Source: Anaerozeibacter quisquiliarum
GTDB lineage: Bacteria > Bacillota > Clostridia > Christensenellales > Aristaeellaceae
Strand: one strand, 5' to 3'
Assembly (NCBI GenBank): GCA_051162045.1
Contig: JBISDI010000005.1
DNA length: 64,000 nt
Part shown: positions 23,302 through 32,350 of the stretch, in pieces
How positions within the stretch are numbered: the stretch's first letter is position 1
How the letters are laid out: every line of letters begins with the position of its first letter
Position numbers and translations under genes: made by a program
Notes under the pieces: generated by a model
Database searches by the model: none
What the model saw: only the letters and a program-made list of their open reading frames with translations
Told to the model about the DNA's origin: nothing

Positions 23302-24054
23302 TTGCTCGAGATACAACACCTGAGCGCCGGGTACGCGGGCGTGCCGGTGGTCAAGGATGTGTCGTTTGGCGTCAGGATGGGGGAGAGCGCGTGCGTATTG
23401 GGCCCCAACGGCTGCGGAAAGACCACGCTGTTGCGCGCGATCGCGCGGCTGATTCCCTTTACCGGCGAGGTCAGGATCGGCGGGCAGGACATCAAGACGC
23501 TTACGCGGCGGGAACTTGCGCGCGAGGTGGCGGTGATGAGCCAGGTGAGCACATTGCACTTCGCCTACTCGGTCTACGATACCGTGATGATGGGCCGCTA
23601 TCTTAACGCGCGGGCGCTGGGCGGCGCGGGCCGGGCCGACCGGGCGGTGGTCGAAGGGTGCCTCAAGGCGATCGGGCTGTGGGACATCCGCGAGCAGCCG
23701 ATCGACGCTTTGTCGGGCGGTCAGTTGCAGCGGGTGTTCCTCGCCAAGGCGCTGGCGCAGCAGCCGCGCGTGATCCTGCTCGACGAGCCGACCAACCACC
23801 TGGACATAAAGTGCCAGATGGAGCTGATCGAGTATTTGAAGGATTGGATGACAAGCGGCGAGCACGCGGTGATCGGGGTGTTCCACGACGTCAACCTGGC
23901 GCTGACGCTGGCCGAGCGGCTGATCTTCATGAAGGAGGGCCGGGTGGCGGGCCAAGGCGCGTTCCCCGACGTGGCCGAGCCCGCCTTCCTCGAAGGCGTG
24001 TACGGCATGGACGTGGCCGGATATATGCGTAGGTCGCTTAAGCGGTGGGGTTAG
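23302..24054 (+). CDS. BtuD/FecE-type ABC transporter ATP-binding protein
   Basis: A 250-residue ATPase. Walker A GPNGCGKTT, signature LSGGQLQRVFLAKAL, Walker B VILLDEPTNHLD and the switch His in VFHDVN are intact. The best start is TTG at 23302 with GGAGGAGGGG five bases upstream; the ATG at 23236 has no ribosome site. It completes the transporter under the cobalamin riboswitch, though a 220-base gap separates it from the permease. Its stop overlaps the stop of the convergent murG by a few bases. Confidence 0.9.
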   Translation: MLEIQHLSAGYAGVPVVKDVSFGVRMGESACVLGPNGCGKTTLLRAIARLIPFTGEVRIGGQDIKTLTRRELAREVAVMSQVSTLHFAYSVYDTVMMGRYLNARALGGAGRADRAVVEGCLKAIGLWDIREQPIDALSGGQLQRVFLAKALAQQPRVILLDEPTNHLDIKCQMELIEYLKDWMTSGEHAVIGVFHDVNLALTLAERLIFMKEGRVAGQGAFPDVAEPAFLEGVYGMDVAGYMRRSLKRWG

Positions 24055-25118
24055 ACTTTCGCGTACTCCTCAATGTATTTCAACACCCCCGCCATGCCGT
24101 CGCCCGAGGGCTCGCGCTCCATGGCGTCGATCAGGCTGCCGCGCTCCTTGTAGACCTCGATCACGCGCGAGGCCAGCACGTCGGGCGTCATGTCCTCCTG
24201 CATCAGCACGCGCGCCAGGCCCCGCTGCTCGAACGAGCGGGCGTTCATGACCTGGTCGCCCCGGCTGGCCGACAGCGGGTAGGGAATCAGCAGCGAGGGC
24301 TTGTTGAGCGCCAAAATCTCGCTTAAGGTATTGGAGCCCGCGCGGGAAATCAGCACGTCGGCCACCGCGTAGGCATGGGATATTTCATGGTTTAGATATT
24401 CTTTCTGGCAGTAGCCGGGCGTGCCCTCGAGCGAGGCGTCCAGGTTGCCCGCGCCGCACAGGTGCAGCACCTGGAAGCAGTCGAGGAGTTTTGGCAGCGC
24501 CAGGCGCAGCGCGCGGTTGACCGACTGCGCGCCGGTCGAGCCGCCCACCACCATCAGCACCGGGCGGCCGCTTTGAAAGCCGAACAGCTTGCGCCCGGCC
24601 TCGCGGTTGCCCTTGAATAGCTCGGGCCTAAGCGGCGTGCCCACGGCCACGCCCTTCTTGCCCGCCAGCCGCGCGGCTTCGGGGAAGGTGCACAGCAGCT
24701 TTTTGGCAAACGGCGCCGACAGGCGGTTGGCGAGCCCCGGCGTCATGTCGGATTCGTGGATCAGCACCGGCACCTTGCGCATACGCGCGCCGTAGACCAC
24801 TGGCACCGACACGAATCCGCCCTTGGCAAACACGATCGCGGGCGCAATGCGCTTCATGAGCGCGGCGGCCTGAAACACGCCCTGGATCACGCGAAACGGA
24901 TCGGTCAGGTTGCGGATGTCGGCGTAGCGGCGCAGCTTACCCACCTTGATGGCGTGATAGGTCACGCCCGGCAGTTGAGAGACCAGCTTGCGCTCGATCC
25001 CGTCCTCCGAGCCGATGTAATGCACTTCCCAGCCGTCCCGTTGAAGCGGCGGGATCAGGGCCAGGTTGGGCGTGACATGCCCCGCCGTGCCTCCGCCGGT
25101 CAACACGATGCGCTTCAT
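24051..25118 (-). CDS. murG: MurG: UDP-GlcNAc transferase of peptidoglycan synthesis
   Basis: A 355-residue GT28 glycosyltransferase that adds GlcNAc to lipid I on the inner membrane face to give lipid II. Seen: KRIVLTGGGTAGHVTPNLAL at the start, VFAKGGFVSVPV, LIHESDMTPGLANR, VVGGSTGAQSVN and the donor-binding RAGSNTLSEILALNKPSLLIP followed by GDQVMNA. The start at 25118 follows GGAGGAA. It is not in a dcw (division and cell wall) cluster here but stands alone, converging on the BtuD-type gene. Confidence 0.93.
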   Translation of the reverse strand: MKRIVLTGGGTAGHVTPNLALIPPLQRDGWEVHYIGSEDGIERKLVSQLPGVTYHAIKVGKLRRYADIRNLTDPFRVIQGVFQAAALMKRIAPAIVFAKGGFVSVPVVYGARMRKVPVLIHESDMTPGLANRLSAPFAKKLLCTFPEAARLAGKKGVAVGTPLRPELFKGNREAGRKLFGFQSGRPVLMVVGGSTGAQSVNRALRLALPKLLDCFQVLHLCGAGNLDASLEGTPGYCQKEYLNHEISHAYAVADVLISRAGSNTLSEILALNKPSLLIPYPLSASRGDQVMNARSFEQRGLARVLMQEDMTPDVLASRVIEVYKERGSLIDAMEREPSGDGMAGVLKYIEEYAKV

Positions 25119-25306
25119 CCAATTTCCTCCATACGACCTGCTCTCCCGCAAGATTATACCACGCTGCGCGCAAAAATGCTTTATGAAGAAGTAAAATGCG
25201 GGGGCAATCGCGCCCTGCCGCAGCGGATCACAATTGCTTCGGAATCTGCCGATCGATATCGTAAAATATTGGGCATACCGTCGTAAAAATGTACCAACTC
25301 AAGCGG

Positions 25307-25335
25307 TTGACAGGCGGGCGACCGGTCGATATACT
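25307..25335 (+). promoter_or_regulatory. Promoter of the RbsBAC-type operon
   Basis: TTGACA (25307-25312), 17-base spacer, TATACT (25330-25335), 41 bases before the start codon. Confidence 0.82.
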
Positions 25336-25375
25336 GGAAAAAGGTGGAAACCAATCATTGAGGAGGTATTGCCCT

Positions 25376-26284
25376 ATGAAGAAGCTGACCTGTCTCTTCC
25401 TCGTGTTTCTGATGATGCCGGCCGCGGCGTTGGCCGCCGAGATCGGGTTTTTGCCGCCGGCCATGACCAGCCCCTTCTATGCCAGTTGCATCGAGGGCGC
25501 GAAGCCGGTGGCCGAGGCCTTCGGCTACGAGCTGTTAATCATGGCGCCGCCCTCGGAGGACGACTACGCCACCCAGATGTCGATGATGGAGGACATGATT
25601 ACACGCGGCGTCAAGGGCATCGCGGTGTGCGGCATCAACCTGGACGCGCTGATCCCCGGTATCAAGAAGGCCAACGAGGCCGGTATCCCGGTGGTCATGT
25701 TCAACACGATCACCGAGCTCTCCGGCGTCGAGGTGTACGCCTACTCGGGCTACAATCAGTACAATGGCGGCGGCAAGATCGCCGACTGGGTCAACGAAAA
25801 GACGGGCGGCAAGGCCGTGGTCGCGATCATCGAGGGCCTGCCGAGCGACTACACCACCCAGCGCATGGGCGGATTCATCGACCGCTGCAAGGAGGCCTAT
25901 CCAGGCATCGAGGTCGTGGCGACGCAGCCGGGCGACTGGGTGCGCGAGAAGGGCATGAACGCCGCGATGGACATGCTGCAGGCGCATCCCGACATCAGCG
26001 TGATCTACGGGCTGTCGGACGAGATGGCGCTGGGCGCGGTGCAGGCCGTAAAGCAACTGGGGCGCGAGGACATCATCTGCGTGGGCCTCGACGGCAACCC
26101 CAACGCGTTTGAGTCGGTCAAGGCGGGCGAGCTGACTGCCACGCTCGACTGTGGCCCGGTCGCCATCGGCGCGAACGCGATCAAGGCGATTGTGGACGCG
26201 ATCGACGGCATGGACCGCGAAGACAAGATCATCGAGGCCGAGACCGCGGTGGTGGACGCTTCGCTGGTGGACAATTACATGTAG
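25376..26284 (+). CDS. Sugar ABC transporter substrate-binding protein, RbsB-like
   Basis: A 302-residue exported protein of the type I periplasmic-binding/LacI fold. Signal peptide 1-20 (ending LAA), then EIGFLPPAMTSPFYASCIEG, ITRGVKGIAVCGIN and VGLDGNPNAFESVKAGELTATLD, the usual RbsB-type ending. The sugar cannot be told from sequence. GAGGAGG precedes the ATG. It is followed within 12 bases by the ATPase gene, and the three genes form one unit. Confidence 0.9.
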   Translation: MKKLTCLFLVFLMMPAAALAAEIGFLPPAMTSPFYASCIEGAKPVAEAFGYELLIMAPPSEDDYATQMSMMEDMITRGVKGIAVCGINLDALIPGIKKANEAGIPVVMFNTITELSGVEVYAYSGYNQYNGGGKIADWVNEKTGGKAVVAIIEGLPSDYTTQRMGGFIDRCKEAYPGIEVVATQPGDWVREKGMNAAMDMLQAHPDISVIYGLSDEMALGAVQAVKQLGREDIICVGLDGNPNAFESVKAGELTATLDCGPVAIGANAIKAIVDAIDGMDREDKIIEAETAVVDASLVDNYM

Positions 26285-26295
26285 GGAGCGATTCT

Positions 26296-27807
26296 ATGGC
26301 CTTTCTCACGATGCGCGGCATCGTCAAGCGGTTTCCGGGCGTGCTGGCGCTGGGTGGGGTCGACCTGTCGGTCGAAGCCGGCGAGGTGCACGCGCTGCTG
26401 GGCGAGAACGGCGCGGGCAAGTCCACGCTGATGAAGGTGCTGTCGGGTGCGTACATGCGCGACGCGGGCGACATCTTCATCGAGGGCAAGAGCGTCTGTA
26501 TCCGATCCGCACACGACGCGCAGGCGCTGGGCATATCGATCATCCATCAGGAGTTGAACCTGGTCGAGCAGCTCAGTGTGGCCGAAAACATCTTCATGGG
26601 CCGCCAACCGATGAGAAGGGCCTTTGCGCTCGACTGGCGCGCGATGAACCGGGATGCCCAGCAACTGCTCGATTCGCTGGGCATCCCGGTGCCTGCGAAG
26701 GCGCGGGTTTCCGGGCTCGGCGTGGCGCACAAGCAGATGGTCGAGGTGGCCAAGGCGCTGTCCACGCAGGCGCGGATTTTAATCATGGACGAGCCCACCG
26801 CGCCGCTCACCGCCCGCGAGATCGACGCGCTGTTTGACACGATCCGCAGCCTCAAGCGCCGCGGCGTGGCCGTGATCTACATCTCGCATCGGCTCGAAGA
26901 GGTAATGGACATCTGCGACCGCGCGACCATCATGCGCGACGGCGAGAACGTCGCCGTGCTGCGCGTCCAGGAAACCTCGCTCGACGAGATCATCCGCCAC
27001 ATGGTCGGGCGCGAGCTCAAAGAGAAATTCCCGAAGGAGGCGACACGGCCGGGCGAGGAACTGCTGCGCGTCGAAGGCCTGCGCGCCGGGCGGCAGGTCA
27101 GGGGGACATCGCTCTCGGTGCGCGCGGGCGAGGTGCTGGGCGTGGCCGGACTCGTGGGCGCGGGCCGGACCGAGACGGCGCGCGCGCTGTTCGGCATGGA
27201 CGCGCGGCGCTCGGGCGAGGTGTACGTGGCGGGGCGGCGCGTCGATATCAAGGGCCCGCGGGGCGCGATCGACGCGGGGCTGGGCTTCGCGACCGAGGAT
27301 CGAAAGCTCGAGGGGCTGGTGCTGACGATGAGCGTCGCGCACAACATCACGCTGGCCGCACTCAAGGGCTTCGCGCGGCGCGGCAAGCTCGATCTCAAGC
27401 GGGAACGGCGCGCGGCGGAGGACTACATCGGGCGGCTGAGGATCAAGACGCCGTCGCCCGCGCAGCTTACGCGCAATCTGTCGGGCGGCAACCAGCAAAA
27501 GGTGGTGCTGGCCAAATGGCTGATGTCCAAGTCGCGGGTGCTGATCCTCGACGAACCCACGCGCGGCATCGATGTGGGCGCGAAGATCGAAGTCTACCAC
27601 ATCATGAACGAATTGAAGCGCCAGGGCGTGGCGGTGGTGATGATCTCATCCGAGCTGCCGGAGATCCTCGGCATGTCCGATCGCGTGGCCGTGATGTGCC
27701 AGGGCGAGGTCACCGGCGTGTTCGACAACGACGGCACGCTGAGCCAAGAGAAAATTCTATATTACGCCACCGGCGGGGATAGGCACGGCGCGCGGGAGGG
27801 GGCATAA
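26296..27807 (+). CDS. Sugar ABC transporter ATP-binding protein, RbsA/MglA type
   Basis: A 503-residue protein with two fused nucleotide-binding domains. The first has Walker A GENGAGKST, signature VSGLGVAHKQMVEVAKAL and Walker B ILIMDEPTAPL; the second has the degenerate Walker A GLVGAGRTE usual in this family, LSGGNQQKVVLAKWL and LILDEPTRGID. This layout is standard for ribose/galactose-type CUT2 importers. Three bases separate it from the permease gene. Confidence 0.94.
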   Translation: MAFLTMRGIVKRFPGVLALGGVDLSVEAGEVHALLGENGAGKSTLMKVLSGAYMRDAGDIFIEGKSVCIRSAHDAQALGISIIHQELNLVEQLSVAENIFMGRQPMRRAFALDWRAMNRDAQQLLDSLGIPVPAKARVSGLGVAHKQMVEVAKALSTQARILIMDEPTAPLTAREIDALFDTIRSLKRRGVAVIYISHRLEEVMDICDRATIMRDGENVAVLRVQETSLDEIIRHMVGRELKEKFPKEATRPGEELLRVEGLRAGRQVRGTSLSVRAGEVLGVAGLVGAGRTETARALFGMDARRSGEVYVAGRRVDIKGPRGAIDAGLGFATEDRKLEGLVLTMSVAHNITLAALKGFARRGKLDLKRERRAAEDYIGRLRIKTPSPAQLTRNLSGGNQQKVVLAKWLMSKSRVLILDEPTRGIDVGAKIEVYHIMNELKRQGVAVVMISSELPEILGMSDRVAVMCQGEVTGVFDNDGTLSQEKILYYATGGDRHGAREGA

Positions 27808-27810
27808 GGG

Positions 27811-29091
27811 ATGAAGCGATCGACGGCCGTGCTGCTGTCCATCTGCCTGGTGTTGGGGATTGCGATGACGGTGCTCGCGCTCTACGCGACGGACGAGGGG
27901 CTCGCGGCGATCCATGAGAAGCTGGCGCTTCAAAAGCGGCAGGCGGCCGCGGCCAAGGCGGCGGAACTGCTGGGGACCGACATCGCGGTCGATCTCGGCG
28001 AGATGGTCGAGCTCACGCGCGCAGAGCAATTGGCGCTGCTGCTCGGGCAGGCCGCGAAACCGCTGCTGGTGCTGGGCATCGACCTGATGATCGCGGGTGT
28101 GATGGGCCTTGTGCGCGCGCGGATCAAGCGGCGCAGGCAATCGACGCGCGCGTCGACGCCCAATAACATCCTCGGGATTTTGCTGGCGTTCGGCGTGCTG
28201 TGCCTGAACCTGGCGCTCTCGACCGACAAGTTCCTGACGGCGCAAAACCTGCTCAACGTGATGCAGCAGATATCGATCAATTTCGTGATCGCGGTGGGCA
28301 TGACGTTCGTGATTATATCGGGCGGCATCGACCTGTCGGTGGGCTCGAACATCGCGCTGACGGGGCTGTTGATGGCGATCCTGATGAAGAACTACTCAGT
28401 GGCGACGGCCCCGGCGATCGCGGTCAGCCTCGTGTTTTCTGCGGTAGTGGGGCTGATTAACGGCGTGATGGTCGCGCGATTGGATCTGCCGCCGTTCATC
28501 GCGACCCTGGGGATGATGTCGATCGCGCGCGGCGCGGCTTACACGGTCACGGGTGGGCAGCCGCTGTACACGATGCCGGAGGCGTTCACGGCGATCTCGG
28601 GCCGGGTTCGCGGCGTGCCGCTATACGCGGGGCTGATTATGGCCGCGGTGTTTACGCTCGGGTGGTACATGCTGCGCTATACGCGGCAGGGCCGGTTCAC
28701 CTACGCGATCGGGGGCAACGAGAACTGCGCGCGGCTGTCGGGCATCGACATCGGGCGGGTCAAGATGCTGGTGTACACGCTGAGCGGGCTGTGCTGCGGG
28801 GTGGCGGCGCTGTTGCTGACCTCGCGGCTGGACTCGGCGCTGCCGACCAACGCGGATGGGCAGGAGATGGACGCGATCGCCGCGGTGGTGATCGGCGGCA
28901 CGAGCATGAAGGGCGGCGAGGGTGGCATGATCGGCACGCTGATCGGGATATTGATCATCGGGATCATCTCGAACGGCTTGAATTTGCTGGGCGTGGCCCA
29001 GGGCCCGCAGAAGATGGTCAAGGGGTTAATCATCGTGGTGGCCGTGATTATAGACGTGCTGCGGAGGAAGGCGGCGGAGGCGGGGAAGTAG
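27811..29091 (+). CDS. Sugar ABC transporter permease, RbsC type, with long N-terminal extension
   Basis: A 426-residue permease; RbsC is usually about 320. The family part starts near residue 115 (NILGILLAFGVLCLNLALS) and has ISGGIDLSVGSN, LDLPPFIATLGMMSIARGAAYTVTGG and TSRLDSALPTNADGQEMDAIAAVVIGGTSM. The extra N-terminal 110 residues hold two hydrophobic helices around an Ala/Lys/Glu-rich stretch (about 30-75) that may be a coiled coil. Such extensions occur in some clostridial CUT2 permeases, but their role is unknown. Last gene of the operon. Confidence 0.9.
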   Translation: MKRSTAVLLSICLVLGIAMTVLALYATDEGLAAIHEKLALQKRQAAAAKAAELLGTDIAVDLGEMVELTRAEQLALLLGQAAKPLLVLGIDLMIAGVMGLVRARIKRRRQSTRASTPNNILGILLAFGVLCLNLALSTDKFLTAQNLLNVMQQISINFVIAVGMTFVIISGGIDLSVGSNIALTGLLMAILMKNYSVATAPAIAVSLVFSAVVGLINGVMVARLDLPPFIATLGMMSIARGAAYTVTGGQPLYTMPEAFTAISGRVRGVPLYAGLIMAAVFTLGWYMLRYTRQGRFTYAIGGNENCARLSGIDIGRVKMLVYTLSGLCCGVAALLLTSRLDSALPTNADGQEMDAIAAVVIGGTSMKGGEGGMIGTLIGILIIGIISNGLNLLGVAQGPQKMVKGLIIVVAVIIDVLRRKAAEAGK

Positions 29092-29549
29092 CGGGGATCA
29101 ACGAGGGGTTTCCCCGCGTGAGCGGTTCAGTAAGTCCGGAGGGCGCCGACCCAATGAGCACGCGATGCCGAAGGGCATCGCGCGAGCGCCGGTCCCAAAG
29201 GGCCGGGACGACGGTTATGCATGCCGTAGAGCGTGCGGCTGTTTTTTACGCAAACGGACTGTGCCATGCCGCGAGGGCTGCCCATAGGGCGACACCGGTA
29301 CCGACCGCCATCGGGACTGACGCCGCGCCGCTTTGCCGCCGGATCGAGGCGGTGGCTGATGCCGTTCGGCGGGTCGGCGGCCATTCTCTTACCAGGGCAG
29401 GCCGCCGTCGGGGCCGATCAGTCCGACACCCGCGTCGTTTGCGCCGCAACCGATGCCGGGCAGGGCGTCGGTCGCCGTCAAATCCTCGCAGCCGCTGCTC
29501 ATGAGCACCTGGGTGCACTTGACGGATTCGGCCCGGTAGTCCCGGATTG
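29092..29549. other. Gap with stem-loops after the sugar transporter operon
   Basis: About 460 bases. Directly after the permease stop is a small dyad GCGGGGA/TCCCCGC (29092-29117), then a 9-base hairpin CGCGATGCC/GGCATCGCG (29161-29182), then a terminator-like stem at 29223. A minus-strand open frame ending at 29389 is discussed as a finding. Nothing else is recognised. Confidence 0.45.
29223..29247 (+). terminator. Intrinsic terminator of the RbsBAC-type operon
   Basis: GCCGTA/TGCGGC stem (29223-29239, one G-U pair, 5-base loop) followed by TG and six T. Confidence 0.6.
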
Positions 29550-30539
29550 TCAAGCGCGAATTTGGGGCCGCCCCGGTTCCTCCCACCAATCCCGGTGCTC
29601 GAGGTACCAGCGCACGGTATCGTTTAGCCCCTGCTCGAACGGGATTTGCGGCTGCCAGCCCATACGGCGCAGCTTTTCGCTATCTACGGCGTAGCGCAGG
29701 TCGTGGCCGGGGCGGTCGGCGACGAAGGTGATCGACCGTTCGCTCTGCCCGAGCGCGCGCAGGATGTCGCGCACCACTTGGATGTTCTCGCGCTCGCAGC
29801 CGCCGCCCACATTGTACACCTCGCCCGGTCGGCCCGCGCGCAGCACGCGGTCAATCGCGCGGCAATGGTCCGCGACGTGCAGCCAGTCGCGCACCTGTTC
29901 CCCGCGACCGTAGACCGGCAGCGGTTCGCCCGCCAGCGCCCCGGTAATCATCCGCGGGATCAGCTTTTCGGGGCACTGAAAGGGGCCGTAGTTGTTCGAG
30001 CTGCGGGTGATGACGACGTCGAGGCCGTAGGTGCGGTGGTACGCCAGCGTGAGCAGGTCGGCCGACGCCTTCGAGGCCGCGTAGGGCGACGAGGGGCGCG
30101 GCGGCGCGTCTTCCGCGAACTTCAAGTCCGGCCTGCCGAGCGGCAGGTCTCCATACACCTCGTCGGTGGACACCTGATGAAATCGCGCGGCGCCGAACGC
30201 GCGGCAGGCGTCCATCAGCACCTGCGCGCCCAGCACATTGGTTTGAAGAAAAGGCGTCGGATCGTCGATCGAGCGGTCGACGTGGCTCTCGGCCGCGAAG
30301 TTGACCACCGCGTCCGGGCGCTCCTGCTCAAACAGCGCGAAGACCGCGGCGGCGTCGCGGATGTCGCCGCGCACGAACCGGAAATTGGGCCGCGCGAAAG
30401 CCCCGTCCAGCGTGCCCGGCCGCGCGGCGTAGGTCAGCGCGTCCAGGCACACCAGCCAATCGTCCGGATGCGCGTTAAGCTGATGGTCGATGAAGTTCGC
30501 GCCGATGAACCCGGCCCCGCCGGTAATCAGGATCTTCAC
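29550..30539 (-). CDS. rfbB: dTDP-glucose 4,6-dehydratase
   Basis: A 329-residue short-chain dehydrogenase-type sugar nucleotide enzyme that turns dTDP-glucose into the 4-keto-6-deoxy form, the second step towards dTDP-rhamnose and other deoxysugars. NAD loop GGAGFIGANFIDH, catalytic TDEVYGD, YAASKAS (YxxxK), RSSNNYGPFQ and DRPGHDLRYAVD are all present. No rfbA, rfbC or rfbD is nearby, which is unusual. The ATG overlaps the stop of the helicase gene by four bases, so expression is coupled to an apparently unrelated RNA helicase. Confidence 0.94.
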   Translation of the reverse strand: MKILITGGAGFIGANFIDHQLNAHPDDWLVCLDALTYAARPGTLDGAFARPNFRFVRGDIRDAAAVFALFEQERPDAVVNFAAESHVDRSIDDPTPFLQTNVLGAQVLMDACRAFGAARFHQVSTDEVYGDLPLGRPDLKFAEDAPPRPSSPYAASKASADLLTLAYHRTYGLDVVITRSSNNYGPFQCPEKLIPRMITGALAGEPLPVYGRGEQVRDWLHVADHCRAIDRVLRAGRPGEVYNVGGGCERENIQVVRDILRALGQSERSITFVADRPGHDLRYAVDSEKLRRMGWQPQIPFEQGLNDTVRWYLEHRDWWEEPGRPQIRA

Positions 30540-32314
30540 TTGAGCCCCTCCTTCTGCCGCCGGTTCAGCTGTCGGTCGATCGACGCGCTGACATACCGGC
30601 GGGCCTCGTTGACCCAGGCTTCGTCGAGCGGCAGGCTGAACGCGCGCGAGAAGCTGTAGTACAGGTTAACGGCCTGATAGTAGCCCTCGAGCGCGCTCAG
30701 ATCGCGCTTTTCGAGCTCGGGCACAGGGATTCTGGACTCGTGCCGGACGAAAACGGTCTCGACGTAGGACAGCAGCTGCGCCATGCGGTTCTCGCTCTGC
30801 GCGTCGAACGGCAGCATCATCAACTGCCACTGGATCGGCTCCGGCAGATGGTAGGCCGCGACGCGGTCGAGCGTCACCAGCAGGTCGCGCACGTCCATCT
30901 TGCGGTAGTAGGGCAGATTTTCCTCGCGCGTGCTCCACAGAGCCAGCTTCTCGCGCAGCGGCAGGATCTCAATCGGCAGCATCGCCTCGCTCGGCCCGAC
31001 GATCGCCTGCTCGATGGGCTCGTCTTCGGCTGCCAGGCAGGCTTCGAGCAATTCGTGCTCGCCCATCAGCGAGCCGACGTAGCCCACGTCGTAGATGCCC
31101 AGCCGCCCGGCGCGGCCGGCGATCTGCTTGACCTCCTGCGCGGTCAGCGGCCTTATGTGCTCGCCGTCGTACTTGCTGAGCTCGGCGAACAGAATGCGGC
31201 GGATGGGCAGGTTGACGCCCATGCCGATCGCGTCGGTCGCGACCAGCACCGGCCGCTCGCCCCGGATGAACGCGCCGCACTGCATGCGGCGCACCTCGGG
31301 CGGCAGGTCGCCGTAGATCACCGCGGTTTGGATGCCGCGCTCCTTTAACGCCTCGGACAGCGCGATCACGCGCTTCTTTGAAAAGGCGACCAGCGCGTCG
31401 CCCGGCCGCACCGCGTTCAGCGTCACCGGCCTGCGCATGATCTTGAGCGGCACCTTGCGCTCGTAGCGCGTGAACGTCCACGTATCGCCGCAGCCTTCGA
31501 TCATGCGCGTGAGCTGTTCAAGCGCGTTCAGCGCGCCGCACACGTGGATCTCCGGGCACCTCAGTCCCAGAATCGCGCGCGTCCAGGCCGCGCCGCGCTG
31601 GGGATCGGCCATCAACTGCGCCTCGTCGATCACCGCCACCTTGTATTCGCGGCCCAGGTTCAGCTTTTCGGTCGTGCAGCTGGTCAATTGCGCCCCCTGC
31701 ACCCAGATTTCCTCCTCGCCGGTCAGCAGGTTGCAGGGCGCGCCCGAAATGTTCATGAATTCGCAGTTTTCAAGCGCCAGGATGCGCAGCGGCGCGAGAT
31801 ACACGCCCTGTCCGGCGGCCATCAGCCGCCGTACGGCGTCGTAGGTCTTGCCCGTGTTGGTGTCGCCCAAGTGCAAGTGGAACGACCGGCGCATCGCGCG
31901 CGCCTCGGGGTATTCGTCCCGGGGGTTATCGGGCAGCAGCCGGCCGAACGCCTCGCTGAACAGGCGCGGGATGTGATGGGTCATCAAGACCGCCAGCACC
32001 CCGGCGTCCCGATAGGCCTTGAATCGGCCCTCCACCACTTCCTCAAACTGAAAGGATGTGCCCCGCCGATGGTTGTAGTCGTCGAGCATGCGCCGCGACA
32101 GATCCTCGAGCAGCGCGATGTAGCGGTTGTACACCGCGTCGAAGTCTCCGGGCGCGCGTCCGCGCAGGCGGTTGAGCGTCTTGATCTTCTCGCGGACCGC
32201 CGCCTCGTGCTGCCACAGATGCTTGGCCTTCGTGTGCGCCGACAGCGCCCGCAGGTTCCTGTATTGCCGCCGGATCACGTCAAACTCCCGATATTCTTTG
32301 CTCGGCTTCTTCAT
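30536..32314 (-). CDS. Suv3-like ATP-dependent RNA helicase
   Basis: A 592-residue superfamily 2 helicase that resembles the mitochondrial degradosome helicase Suv3. Walker A is HLGDTNTGKTYDAV (Suv3 has GxTNSGKT), motif II is DEAQ, and the later part has ALVAFSKKRV, VIYGDLPPEVRR, VLVATDAIGMGVNLPIRRI and QIAGRAGR (motif VI). A C-terminal Suv3-like helical region follows. An N-terminal 130-residue region is Arg/Lys-rich. It could unwind RNA for decay. ATG at 32314 is the best start (AAGGATGTGA upstream). Overlaps rfbB by four bases. Confidence 0.87.
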   Translation of the reverse strand: MKKPSKEYREFDVIRRQYRNLRALSAHTKAKHLWQHEAAVREKIKTLNRLRGRAPGDFDAVYNRYIALLEDLSRRMLDDYNHRRGTSFQFEEVVEGRFKAYRDAGVLAVLMTHHIPRLFSEAFGRLLPDNPRDEYPEARAMRRSFHLHLGDTNTGKTYDAVRRLMAAGQGVYLAPLRILALENCEFMNISGAPCNLLTGEEEIWVQGAQLTSCTTEKLNLGREYKVAVIDEAQLMADPQRGAAWTRAILGLRCPEIHVCGALNALEQLTRMIEGCGDTWTFTRYERKVPLKIMRRPVTLNAVRPGDALVAFSKKRVIALSEALKERGIQTAVIYGDLPPEVRRMQCGAFIRGERPVLVATDAIGMGVNLPIRRILFAELSKYDGEHIRPLTAQEVKQIAGRAGRLGIYDVGYVGSLMGEHELLEACLAAEDEPIEQAIVGPSEAMLPIEILPLREKLALWSTREENLPYYRKMDVRDLLVTLDRVAAYHLPEPIQWQLMMLPFDAQSENRMAQLLSYVETVFVRHESRIPVPELEKRDLSALEGYYQAVNLYYSFSRAFSLPLDEAWVNEARRYVSASIDRQLNRRQKEGLK

Positions 32315-32350
32315 CGCAAAGCTCACATCCTTATCCCTAGTATACCACAA

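Noticed and set aside
29092..29182. Possible member of the stop-codon palindrome family after the RbsC-type gene
   Set aside because: A small dyad does begin right after the TAG stop, but its sequence (GCGGGGA/TCCCCGC) does not match the AAGCGCTGA end of the family.
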